Positions 8,796 to 18,066 of a stretch of DNA of 21,386 nucleotides are shown piece by piece. The notes under the pieces are model-generated. The model saw only the letters and a program-made list of their open reading frames with translations, was not told the origin of the DNA and made no database searches. The stretch spans positions 3,929 through 25,314 of the forward strand of contig NW_014039999.1 of assembly GCF_001186125.1 (NCBI RefSeq), read 5' to 3'. The stretch is from Sphaeroforma arctica JP610 (Eukaryota; Opisthokonta; Ichthyosporea; Ichthyophonida). Made by a program: the position numbers and the translations under genes. How positions within the stretch are numbered: the stretch's first letter is position 1; each line of letters starts with the position of its first letter.

Positions 8796-9529
8796 AACCC
8801 GCTGATTTTACAACTGTTCCACAAATTTTTGTATGTATCTATTGTAGATCCCTCGCCATTGGAACTTGATTCGCATTTGCCATTGGAACTTGATTCACCT
8901 TTGCCATTGGAACTTGATTCGCCTTTGCCATTGGAACTTGATTCGCCTTTGCCATTGGAACTTGATTCGCCTTTGCCATTGGAACTTGATTCGCCTTTGC
9001 CATTAGAACTTGATTCGCCTTTGCCATTAGAACTTGATTCGCCTTTGCCATTGGAACTTGATTCGCCTTTGCCATTGGAACTTGATTCGCCTTTGCCATT
9101 AGAACTTGATTCGCCTTTGCCATTGTAACTTGATTCGCCTTTGTCATTAGAACTTGATTCGCCTTTGCCATTGGAACTTGATTCGCGTTCGCCCACTACT
9201 GCCATCTTGTCATCACCATGTTCGGCATCGTTAAGACGCTGAAACATCAAACCCATAACCTCCATCAGTTCTAGTAGGAAATCTGTTTGACCATTGGAGT
9301 CTGCTTGCTTGTACACTCCACCCGCCAGCTTTCGATACATCCCATACTTCTTGCTCAAATGGGGCTTGAATTTGGAAGGTGGATGGTTCATCACTGTAGC
9401 ACCCACACATATTTTAGGGACATGTGCGGCGATCTGTCGCATCTGTTTAGTCATCGACGGCTGTGCCCAATCTTCTTGATAACGTGTACTAGCGTATGCA
9501 CATACAGGTACCTTCAGATCTAAGTCACA
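8786..9529 (-). CDS. Unidentified ORF with Ser/Gly/Lys octapeptide repeats
   Basis: The frame is open on the minus strand from about 9529 (first Met at 9454, giving 222 residues) to 8786. The N-terminal ~100 residues look like a genuine mixed protein, with strings such as IAAHVPKICVGATVMNHPP, KKYGMYRKLAGGVYK and a helical LLELMEVMGLMFQRLNDAE. Then come 14 copies of an octapeptide, SSSNGKGE, encoded by the 24-bp minisatellite, and a short tail that runs into the diverged repeat end. Most base changes between repeat units are silent in this frame, which favours real past translation. It lies downstream of the second pol block in the same orientation, so it may be a retroelement accessory or a Gag-like protein. 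I do not recognise the family. Confidence 0.45.
   Translation of the reverse strand, partial: CDLDLKVPVCAYASTRYQEDWAQPSMTKQMRQIAAHVPKICVGATVMNHPPSKFKPHLSKKYGMYRKLAGGVYKQADSNGQTDFLLELMEVMGLMFQRLNDAEHGDDKMAVVGERESSSNGKGESSSNDKGESSYNGKGESSSNGKGESSSNGKGESSSNGKGESSSNGKGESSSNGKGESSSNGKGESSSNGKGESSSNGKGESSSNGKGESSSNGKCESSSNGEGSTIDTYKNLWNSCKISGFIL
8856..9191. repeat. 24-bp minisatellite, 14 copies
   Basis: Fourteen end-to-end copies of a 24-bp unit (CCATTGGAACTTGATTCG plus CCTTTG) occur with no length variation. Copies starting at 9000, 9024, 9096 and 9144 share TTAG for TTGG; copies at 8856, 8880, 9120, 9144 and 9168 have private changes. The length keeps frame, and at least three of the six reading frames are open through it. 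Confidence 0.97.
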
Positions 9530-9639
9530 TCAAACCGATGGATTAACTTTGTAGCCGGATGGAGGGCCAATATGTACCCCGATGGTATAAGCCTGTGAGC
9601 CGTGCTTCAAGAATGTCTGAGCCGTGCGCGAAATAAGTA

Positions 9640-11430
9640 ACTGGTCTGCTGTATCATCGACAGAAGTAATGGGAACCAGGGCGCACGTGTGTTCAACGGT
9701 AAATATTTTATCGCAGACACCTTGTCCGCCAACACCTTACGCAATACCTTATTTATATGGCACCATGGTGGGTTCGTCCATGCATTGTATTTGCTCCAGT
9801 CAAATTTAATCGCCCCTCCATCCTAGTCGTACGACCAGTATTGGCGGAGTTGGGTGTTGTGACTTGATGCAAAGGCGTCGACGTCGTTAGGGCCAAAATA
9901 TTTCTGGACCTGGTCAAAGAAATTCGAATACAACTTCCAACATGATGTATAGAACACCGTTGGGTAGTTGGTATCCGACGTGCCCTCATGGACACGACTC
10001 CACATGTATGGTAACTTGTTCAGTACTCCAGGTACATGTGTAATAATTGAACTGAACTGAACTGTGCAATAATGTGATGCTTTCAGCTGAGTGTTCATGT
10101 ATATGAGAGCCTTATGATCTGTGTGCACCGTAAAGCGCTGCCTGATGAGATGGTCATGAAAGTGGACCAGAGCATAGGTAAGTGCTAATAGCTTTTTCAT
10201 CAGGATTACATGTGTCTGTTGTGCCTTGTTGCGAGTCAGTGATAGGAACCTCAGGTAATGTTTTCGTCTGTCAATCAGTTGAAACAATGCTCCACCAATA
10301 CCATAATCACTTGCGTCCGTTTCTAATTCAAGCGGTATACCATCAACCGGAAAGTTCAATCGGACTGCCGACACGATAGGGATAATATTATTTATTTCAA
10401 CAACAAAAAATGTTACAACGTATGTATGTTATAATGTATGAACATATGGTATGGACACGATAGCCTCCTTCATCTGATCCCACGCCAATTGATGTTCTGG
10501 TTTCCAACGATCCCCAATGGACTCCTTTGGCTTGAGCTTAGAAAACGTTCGTAGTTGAGCCACTTTATGTTCAAAGTTAGGTAAAGGCTCATGTAAGAAG
10601 TTTGCCAATCCTAACGCAGAAGCGATATCCCTTTGGCACTGTGGAATTGGCCAGTCAATTAACCGTTGCTGTTTTTCATGATCCACGTCAATGCCTTTAG
10701 CAGATATCTATTTTCCTAGGACCATCACCTCTCGCACAGCAAAGTGATATTTCTTCTGATTAAGTTTAAAATTGTTCTCTGTCAAGCGTCGAATGACCTC
10801 TTGAACCGTATCCATGTGCTCCTCGTAGTTGTCCGACGCATTTATCAGATCATCGACATAGCACTGCACGTCTAGTCTCGCCATCAGATTGCTGATTGTG
10901 CGTTGAAATTGTGACGTGAGTGTTGTCAACCCAAATGGTGCCGACGTTAAGGAGTATTGCTGACTATCCTGCTGTGAATCTACGTGCACCAGTAAACGAC
11001 GGTATGCGGCCGATAAAAGGTAACGTAGTATAGTAGCGCTTGCACCTCAAATTGCTGATGATCTCGGTAACCTTCGGAAGCGTAAACTGATCACCCGGAA
11101 TACGATCGTTAAGCTGCCGAGGGTCCAAGCATACCCTCAATTTGTTGAGTTCTCCCGACGGTGTGAAGGATGGTACCGCCAACAATGGGAGACTAAAAGT
11201 CGACGCAGATGTTGACGGTTGGGAACCAATTCAAGTTCTCATTCGTGCACTTGTTTCGTTACATGTGGTTTGTACTCGTCAGATACAAAGGTCTTTGTCT
11301 GCCGACGTAAGCTCAAACATTTATCTCGAGGTATAGAAAGTGTCACTTCACTACCCGGGAGTGTACAGCGAGCCGCATCTACATTATGTTCGGGGAGGTC
11401 TAGTTGAAAGGCATCTCCTAAAGGATGATT
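9640..11430 (-). mobile_element. Second Ty3/DIRS-like pol segment, broken fossil
   Basis: On the minus strand the parts run: a pre-RT linker (about 11210-11430), RT (about 10708-11185, with RVCLDPRQLND, SAPFGLTTL and CYVDDLINASDN), the thumb/connection region (10464-10686), RNase H (about 9990-10369, with LELETDASDYGIGGALFQL and HTDHKALIYMN), then VDAFASSHNTQL and a WTNPPW / APWFPLLLSM pair. The last module follows RNase H in DIRS-type polyproteins. It is partial, lacking Gag and protease, and has several breaks. It differs clearly in sequence from the pol at 11431-13421, so it is another family member, not a simple duplication. A small retroposed insert lies within it. Confidence 0.8.
10370..10463 (-). 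mobile_element. 74-bp retroposed tail with 10-bp target duplication
   Basis: The segment 10380-10453 is flanked by perfect direct repeats GACACGATAG (10370-10379 and 10454-10463). Its first 21 bases are identical to 1481-1501. On the minus strand it ends in an AT-rich tail, GAAATAAATAATATTATCC, like the 3' end of a LINE or SINE. A perfect target-site duplication plus a second genomic copy makes this a strongly 5'-truncated retroposon inserted into the older pol fossil. Confidence 0.7.
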
Positions 11431-11951
11431 TCAAGTCCTGTGATTCTTAAGTTGTGCATTATGATGTGCAGCAAACATGTCAACTGTATGTGGCCGAAAT
11501 ATCTTTTGAGCCAGTTCAAACCACCTGGGGTTACATTTCCAATCAATGGCTAGTAACCCACGTACGGATTTATTAAAGTCAGGTACAAAGCGTGATAGCA
11601 TATCCGGTAAAAAGTTATGTATCCCTGGTAGATGTTTAATATCAAAATGAAACTTTGATAGTGTATCATGCCATCGGCTCAGTAATTGAGAGTCTGGTTT
11701 CATTTCCTTCATATTTGAAGGGACTTGTGATCACACATCAGCGTAAAAGCTGTTCCGTATAAGTAATCGCGGAAGTGTGTTAAAGCTGCTACTATGGCTA
11801 ATAGCTCTTGCTTCACAGTTGGATAATTCAACTGTGATATATTCATTGCTCCGCTAAAGAATTGTATATACCTAGGTTTATTATCTATAACCTGGTATAG
11901 TACACCTCCGAGTGCTAAGTCTGATGCTTCCGTTGCTATTTCAAAAGGCAC
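11431..11951 (-). pseudogene. RNase H and VDMFA module of the first pol (fossil part)
   Basis: The RNase H region shows IATEASDLALGGVLYQ, LNYPTVKQELLAIVAAL and CDHKSLQ. It is followed by RWHDTLSKFHFDIKHLPG and NFLPDMLSR, a Ty3-type RNase H end. After it come NPRWFELAQKIFRPHTVD and MFAAHHNAQL. In DIRS-type elements a V-D-x-F-A-x-x-x-N-x-Q-L segment follows RNase H and precedes the recombinase; the same motif occurs in the neighbouring pol segment. The region beyond is replaced by the other pol segment near 11430. Broken fossil. Confidence 0.75.
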
Positions 11952-11996
11952 GCCATCGACTGGTTCTTGTACAACAGGGGCTTGTTGGACTGCGTG

Positions 11997-13421
11997 CTAG
12001 AGCGCTTTAAATGCGTCATCACACTCTTTAGTCCACAAGTCTCCTAGTTTGCCTTTATTACATCTTAAGTGTCCAAAGGGTTTAAGATAATCAGCCAAAA
12101 GAAGTTTATCAAACCCACACATGCTGTTCACATCTCTTCCTGTAGTTGGTGTTCGCCAATATAACAGGTGTTCCGCCTTACCGGGGTCGATTTTAATACC
12201 TTCCCCAGATATACGGTAGCCTAAGAGCTGTATTTCGCTCATGGCGAAGTGACATTTCGTCTCGTTAATCTTAAAGTTTTGTTCGTTGAGTCTCTGAAGG
12301 ACTCGCCTGACTAGTGCGGCAAGTTCGCCCTTAGTCTTAGAAAAGGTGAATATGTCATCTATATAGACTTGCACATTAGGCATGTCTGCAAACATTTCCT
12401 CCATTACTTGTTGGAAGAATGCTGGTAAGGAGTGCAACCCGAAAAGTGCACCTCTGAACCTGTATTGTTTTCCTTTCCAGGTAAAACTAAAGTATTTACG
12501 ATGGGGTTCATAAATTTGCATTTGATGATACCCCTGTGTTAGGTCTATGGATGTAAACACCGTAGCACCTTCCATTCGTCTCAGTAACTCGTTTCTACGA
12601 GAGAGATGGAAACTATGAGTCGGCAATAACTTATTTATTGGACTCGTATCTAGACATACTCTGACTTTCTTAAATGTTCCGTCAGAGTTGTGTTGATCAA
12701 CTGCCAATACTGCTAAGTTAACTGGCGTTTGTTGGGAATTGATTTCGATTACCCCATCGGATAACCATTTCTCAACTTGTTCTTCAACTACAGCTTCGTG
12801 TCTCCAAGAAACATAGTTTCTTGAAGGGCATTTGAGCTTAGTAAAGTCTACCTTGATTAAGTCAAGGCTGACATATCCGTCGTTAAAACGGAATTTTGCC
12901 CAATCTGTGATCTTTATCTTCTTATTTACTAGAATCAGATCCATGATTTTGTCCGCAAAGTCAGGTATTAATGCCTTGACTGTGTCTGACGGGGGCTTAT
13001 ATGGTTTCAGACAGTTATCGTCTGATTGATCCTTTAATGGATCTATGTTATTTGGTAAACCAGTTGCGGTTATACCTAGAGTGAGTAAGTCACTCATTTC
13101 GACTACTAAGTCGAACTTCTGTGACATCTTAACTATCACAGCTTGGGTAGTGATATTTCTATCATCGGCCAGGGAGATTTCAACATATGTGGCCATGGTA
13201 TCACACTTAGAAGTTTTGTCATCTGCTAAGATTAGGTGAGTAGTTTGAGTGCGCCTTTCAATGTCTTTCATTAATGCAAAGCGGTCGGATATGCTTGAAA
13301 TTTCTGAACAAGGATCAATCAATGCAAGGACTTTATTTACATTGCAATATACAGGTATTATTACACGCTCGTCTAAAGAGTCGTTGTATTTTCTTTGTAA
13401 CGATTGTACCTGGTAGTACAT
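11997..13421 (-). pseudogene. Retropepsin-like and reverse transcriptase region of the first pol (fossil part)
   Basis: This 474-residue stretch starts at an ATG directly after the Gag end. Residues about 20-125 resemble a retroviral-type aspartic protease fold, with VNKVLALIDPCSEISSIS around residue 35 and a hydrophobic DLLTLGI near 115. Residues about 205-400 are a Ty3-type RT: VRVCLDTSPINK, FTSIDLTQGYHQMQI, FRGALFGLHSLPAFFQ, VQVYIDDIFTFSK, LNEQNFKINETKCHF and LLGYRISGEGI. After that comes a connection region with WTKECDDAFKAL. Protease placed before RT is usual in Ty3 elements and not in classical DIRS. Part of a broken element. Confidence 0.88.
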
Positions 13422-13424
13422 TCA

Positions 13425-15584
13425 CTCCAACTTAATGTCGGGCTTTATGTCGCAAGACTTGGCGTGATAGCCATTAGTCTTCTCACACTTGTCACACTTA
13501 GTAAGAAAGGGTATACAGGCGGGTGCATGTCTGCCATTCCAATAACCGTTAGGGGTCAATTGGTACATGTCATACCCGCACTGTGCGTCGGCACATTTCT
13601 TAATATCCTTAAATGGAGGTTCATTGTCCTTCGCCTCCGCGCGTGCCCGTTTATTGGGTCGCGTGGATTGAGTGGAGTCGCAAGCACGTGTCTGATTAGG
13701 ACGCGTCTGACGAGGTTTATCATCTGAAGTCTAGCGTGAGAGGTATTCTTGATCAGTGAGCTCGCGCGGTTTCTTATTTACCGCCTTTCCCTTCGAGGTT
13801 ACTCGGCGTGCGGGGAAAAGGGTGGATACAGTATCATAAAACTGTTCCAACGTAAGTCGGGATGATGAAACTTTGATTCATGTCCCTTGTCTCGAGCCTC
13901 AGTAGAGTATATACGTCGTAACTCGGTGTACAGACTTTCACGGTCGTTGTTCCCTATGTTCTTACAGAACACATGCATAACCAGGAACTCGTACCATCGC
14001 AGCGTCTTGTCCTTTGTTATATCTGGACGTTTAAGGTCAGCATCAAGTTTCAGAATATAACTCTGAATAGGTGTATTCTCAAATGGTTCAGATAAGATTG
14101 AACTCAGTCCTGGACTTCGCATGTCCTTGCTTAATTAGGACGTAACCAACCAACATACAGCTGGCCAGTCACGACAAGTGTCTAGCTCATGCTGGTGTCG
14201 CTGCAGGATCAAGTAACTTGTTCCTATAGGGTCAAACGACTGCATTAAAGCAAAAATCCATTGCTGGGGAGCGACATCATTCGTCTCCAGCATGACCGTA
14301 AACGCATTAAGGTCGAGGTCGTGGTTGTTGATAAACTCGACCTGCTTGCTGTTGACATCCCAGTTCGACTTAAGTCGACTGATCTGTCCCTTGTACTTCT
14401 GGTTATCCCTGTGGTCTTGCCCACGTTGGGCCTGAAGTAGCTGATCGATGCGTTTCTGCTTGATCACGATCTTATTAGCAAAATATGATACGTCATCAGC
14501 ACGGTGCTCGTCATGGGCGATTTCCATCTTAATGGTGTAATTGTCGACCGATATATTAAGTTCGGTCACCTCGTCAGAGTGGAAATCCTCTGCGGGCTGG
14601 TGTAATGCTGTGCGATCAAAGCGATTAAATTCAACATCGTTAACACGTTTACGGGGGTGTTTATTACCCCATTTAAAGGCCATGGTCGAGGCCTTTCGGT
14701 GCTCTGTCCCTCGGATAGTAGTTGGTCTTCTAATCTTGGGTGATTCATACGTCTGGATAACATACCCAGTCTTAACTGGTTTCCGACGATTGTCACCCCA
14801 GTTGGGTAAAGGTGGCGGAGTATTGTTACCTGTCTCTAGGTCTATAATATCCTCAAGGATAGGCGACTCATGGCCGGGTGTTAGAACAGGCGAGTAATTA
14901 GCCTGAAGTTCTGGTGGTAATACCTCGTAAGGTATAGACACGCTGAGCACATCTGGCTCATTAAAACCCTAAAACCTGTCGACGTTCTGTCCACCTCTGT
15001 AGGGCTTCAGTAATGCCCGGAGAAACTTGCTCACGTAAGTGCTGTGTATGTTTTCCTGATCTATACATTCGATCTACATGGTTAACAGTCATGTCTTTCA
15101 TAAGGGCGGCTAACTGATTTCTTAAGATCAGTGTTTTCAGTAATTAACTTACTTATGCGCGTTGGTTCAGTGGTCTCGGACGTAGATTTGGGTTTGCCAC
15201 TTGAGCTTGCCTCTTCTTCTGGTTCCGTTATAGTACCTTCTGAGATTCGTCTTTGTCCCCTATAATTGGGGACTTTTCTTTCTGAGTTTCGTCAGAAAAA
15301 TTGGCTGGGGCGTCTTGATACGTGTCCCTTGTTTCACTTCTTGGCTTCGTAAATGCAAGTTTTGAAGTTGAAGCAATAGTTGGCCCTCGGGCTCTGTCTG
15401 TAGGAGTAGTCTCCTTAATCGGAGTGGCTACATCCTTATCCGAAGCATTGTCCTGTTGACTATTATTGTCGGATACAAGTGCTTCGGCTACGGTGCGATT
15501 AAACTCAGCGCTAGCGGCTTTTCTCTCCGTCTTCTTACGTTCAGCTTTGCGTTTCTTTGCAGGTGTATTGTCTTTCTCTGTCAT
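13425..15584 (-). pseudogene. Gag-like region (fossil part)
   Basis: Three stretches are readable on the minus strand. The first (15228-15584) is Lys/Glu/Asp-rich with KKRKAERKKTERK near its start. The second (14135-14950) has a Pro-rich segment and then helical, charged sequence with LNAFTVMLETNDVAPQQW and FDPIGTSYLILQRHQHE, like a capsid domain. The third (13799-14122) is helical, with SSILSEPFENTPIQSYILKL. Close to the end, near 13430-13590, Cys/His strings CADAQC and CDKCEKTNGYHAKSC give a nucleocapsid-like zinc box (CX2CX6HX3C), not the standard CX2CX4HX4C. The position just before Pol supports Gag; broken. Confidence 0.6.
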
Positions 15585-15691
15585 AATCTCAACTTATGAC
15601 TTCAGTCTTTTTCTCTAAAGGAATGATTATGCTTAGGAAAAATTTCGTGGTAGTTTATCTACCTTTACGTTTAAGTAGTCTAAGTAGCTAA

Positions 15692-16461
15692 TAACTTTGC
15701 TAACTTTAAAATGTGTAAGTTTCGGTCTATCAAGGCGATATTAACGCATTAGAGTAATTAAACGCTTAGGTTAAATCTAATTATAATTGAATTCATTGTA
15801 AATAAACGAAATGAGTCTTTTAGTAAAGTTAGGTATGCCTCGCGAAATCAGCAATACTCTGAGGGATTGTGAGGCTGAGACATTGCCTATATATAATCCT
15901 CTCAGTACTGTTTTCGCCGAAGGGATTTTATTTAGTGTTTCGTTGTCGCTCTATTAGAAACTATGGTATGTTTCGTTGGGGCGAATTCGAGAGACTCATA
16001 AAATCCTATCTTTAGAAAACAAGAAAAGAAAAAAAAGAAGAAAAGTACTCTTGATGTCCATAGTTAGTGCATTAACCAATAACTTGCCACTTGTCAAGAA
16101 TTACCGACTTAGCCTTCATCAGACTGGCACATCTGGTTGGCTGAACGGAGGTTAAACTGGGTAACGTTAATAGTCCCTATAAACCTATATTCGGTTGAGC
16201 CATCTCGCTACCGAAGTATTCAGATATAAATAGATTTGGAAGTAAATATAGTTCTATTAATAGAACTAGACCAAATCTTATGTTTGTTATTTTACTAGGA
16301 CCTTTTAATGGCCTTGTCCAAATATCTGATATGTAAAATAAAAAAGGTATTAATCAGTAAAACAGTTAAAAACCATTTAGGGAACTTAAGTTCCTTGTAC
16401 TATTAAGAGTACGTTTATAGTTTACGTACTGCTTAAGAGTACGTTTATAACATAGAGTCTA
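15692..16461. repeat. Right long terminal inverted repeat
   Basis: Reverse complement of 2912-3651. It lies upstream of the Gag region of the minus-strand element, so it would hold its promoter. It contains perfect palindromes: TAGTTCTATTAATAGAACTA (16249-16268) and GGAACTTAAGTTCC (16381-16394), plus the near-palindrome GTACTATTAAGAGTAC. AAGGCG-N7-CGCATT at 15732-15750 is the partner of the left-end hairpin, with one mismatch. The outer end has the two-fold CTTAAGAGTACGTTTATA motif. No TG...CA ends and no target duplication are seen. Confidence 0.9.
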
Positions 16462-16470
16462 ATGACCCGA

Positions 16471-17760
16471 TCAGTGAGCCCCGCGTGTCGATGTGCTTAT
16501 GGCCGATGTACGTAGAACTGTAGCCCCACCATGTTGTGCACGGTTAATTGTGTTGGTCCTGGTCCCGGCGGAATGTTCTGTAGGTTCCGAACGCTTATAA
16601 TATTTTATCGCCTGTGGGTCTTCCAAGTAGCGTTCATGATGAAAAGGAAAGTGTTTGCGATATGCAATTGTATCATTAGGTACATTCACCGTATCCTGAC
16701 AATTCTCCTGTAGCTCCTCTGGCGATCGTGGGCGACGGTGACGTTGCAACTGCTTATCACAAAATAGGAATAGTTTTATGTTCGCTGCCGACCCCTGGTT
16801 CATCTGTTGCCGCGGAGACTTCATCACTACGTGGAAGGCTTCAAACGAAAGCTTTGCCGACGACGATGAATTTTGAGAAGTGTCCATATCCAAGTACAAA
16901 TCCGCAGGTTTCAAAAAAAATATTCTACCAGGCGATTTCACCACAGTTGTTGATGCCTGATCCCGATTCGGACCACAAAAATATCAGCCGGCATCTCATC
17001 AGGGTCGGAATCGTTTGTGCTCAATTTTGAGCGTTCTTCAACATTCGCTCTCTGCGAGTAACATGAATATTATTGTAAGGAACCACTTGAGGTACGGGCT
17101 TAATGCGACCAATTCTGCGTTTCACTGGGCTAAATTGTTTCATGTTGTTCGTCCCGATTTCAGGTAGCTGGCCGATTGGTGTCGACCCAGCCTGCGTTGG
17201 ATAATGAGGAGTCTAATGTTTTTGCAATGATGGTGCGATCTGACTCCCTGAAAATCATTATCCACTGCCGCCTGAGGCCGTGTCATGGAGCGTAGATGTG
17301 TCAATATCCGCCAGTGACAATTCACGGAGTTGGCAGAACTGCTCTTGAATGAGATGAATAATTTCCGTGGTCTCCTGCACATGTGTCATCGTATTCAAGT
17401 GTCCGTCTTGATCAGAAATCCAGATTGGGGGTTGTCCAAATTTAATCAAGGTTTTGATTGAATATTGTCAAATGAATTTCCGCCTTCTTTTCGTCTTCGG
17501 GTGCAGGTTTCTTTGCAAGTGTTGACTACACCTATCGCATATCAAGGGTAAACGGCGACGAGCTCCAAGCAACCGTTTCAGCAGCCGGTCACCGGCTTGC
17601 TTACCCATCTTAGGCAACGGTCTAGTCTCGGGTCCCGTCATAGTTGTAAAAGACATAAAAAATACACTACGTTGCTTCTTAGTTGATTTAACCCTTAAAT
17701 AACGTAGTACAATAAATACAATAGTTCGGTCACTTAAAAATGTAGTCATCTTGGTTGAAC
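16471..17760 (-). pseudogene. Unidentified minus-strand coding remnants
   Basis: Four open stretches on the minus strand (17468-17749, 17258-17449, 17140-17382 and 16471-16944) have protein-like composition. The first is strongly basic with GARRRLPLICDRCSQHL and KTKRRRKF. Another has HVQETTEIIHLIQEQFCQL. The last has RRPRSPEELQENCQDTV and HERYLEDPQAIKYYKRSEP. I do not recognise the family. Their shared strand and close spacing suggest one broken gene, possibly a Gag-like or other element-derived protein just outside the right inverted repeat. No RT, recombinase or transposase motif is visible. Confidence 0.35.
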
Positions 17761-18066
17761 TCAGTCAGAAGTGCCGTTGTGAACGGCGTGTCTGCTGTCT
17801 TTATTAAACATGTTCCTATGTCTATTTTTCACTTCCCCATATTTATTTTTCACGACGGACCTTTGATTCAAATTTTCGCCTCCGAAACGTAAATCTCGGT
17901 GACCAGTATGTCACCAGTGTAGAACTGAATACCACTTTCAAAAAAACCTTCAGACCCCACCAAAACGTTGACTTGATATTTGGATTTCAATCAAAAAAAA
18001 AATTTATCCAGTAGGGAGTCTGGGGACCCACAGTCCCACAGTCCCACAGGCCCACATCCGCGAAAA

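Larger units (their letters stand above)
11431..15584 (-). mobile_element. Ty3/DIRS-like Gag-Pol unit, broken fossil
   Basis: A Gag region (about 13425-15584) and Pol region (11431-13421) follow each other on the minus strand, about 110 bp inside the right inverted repeat (15692-16461). The end of Gag and the start of Pol lie side by side near 13422. Gag has about four or five breaks and Pol about two. No DDE integrase (HHCC, D-D-E) and no tyrosine recombinase (R-HxxR-Y) is seen before the boundary with the second pol segment. If the two inverted repeats belong to it, the element resembles the DIRS layout; alternatively the left repeat comes from another copy. The ~6-7% divergence of the repeats suggests moderate age. 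Confidence 0.75.

Noticed and set aside
8793-9128. Plus-strand open frame LPLELDSP repeats and a second minus-strand frame MAKANQVP repeats.
   Set aside because: Shadows of the 24-bp array. The common variant is silent only in the SSSNGKGE frame, so that one is preferred.
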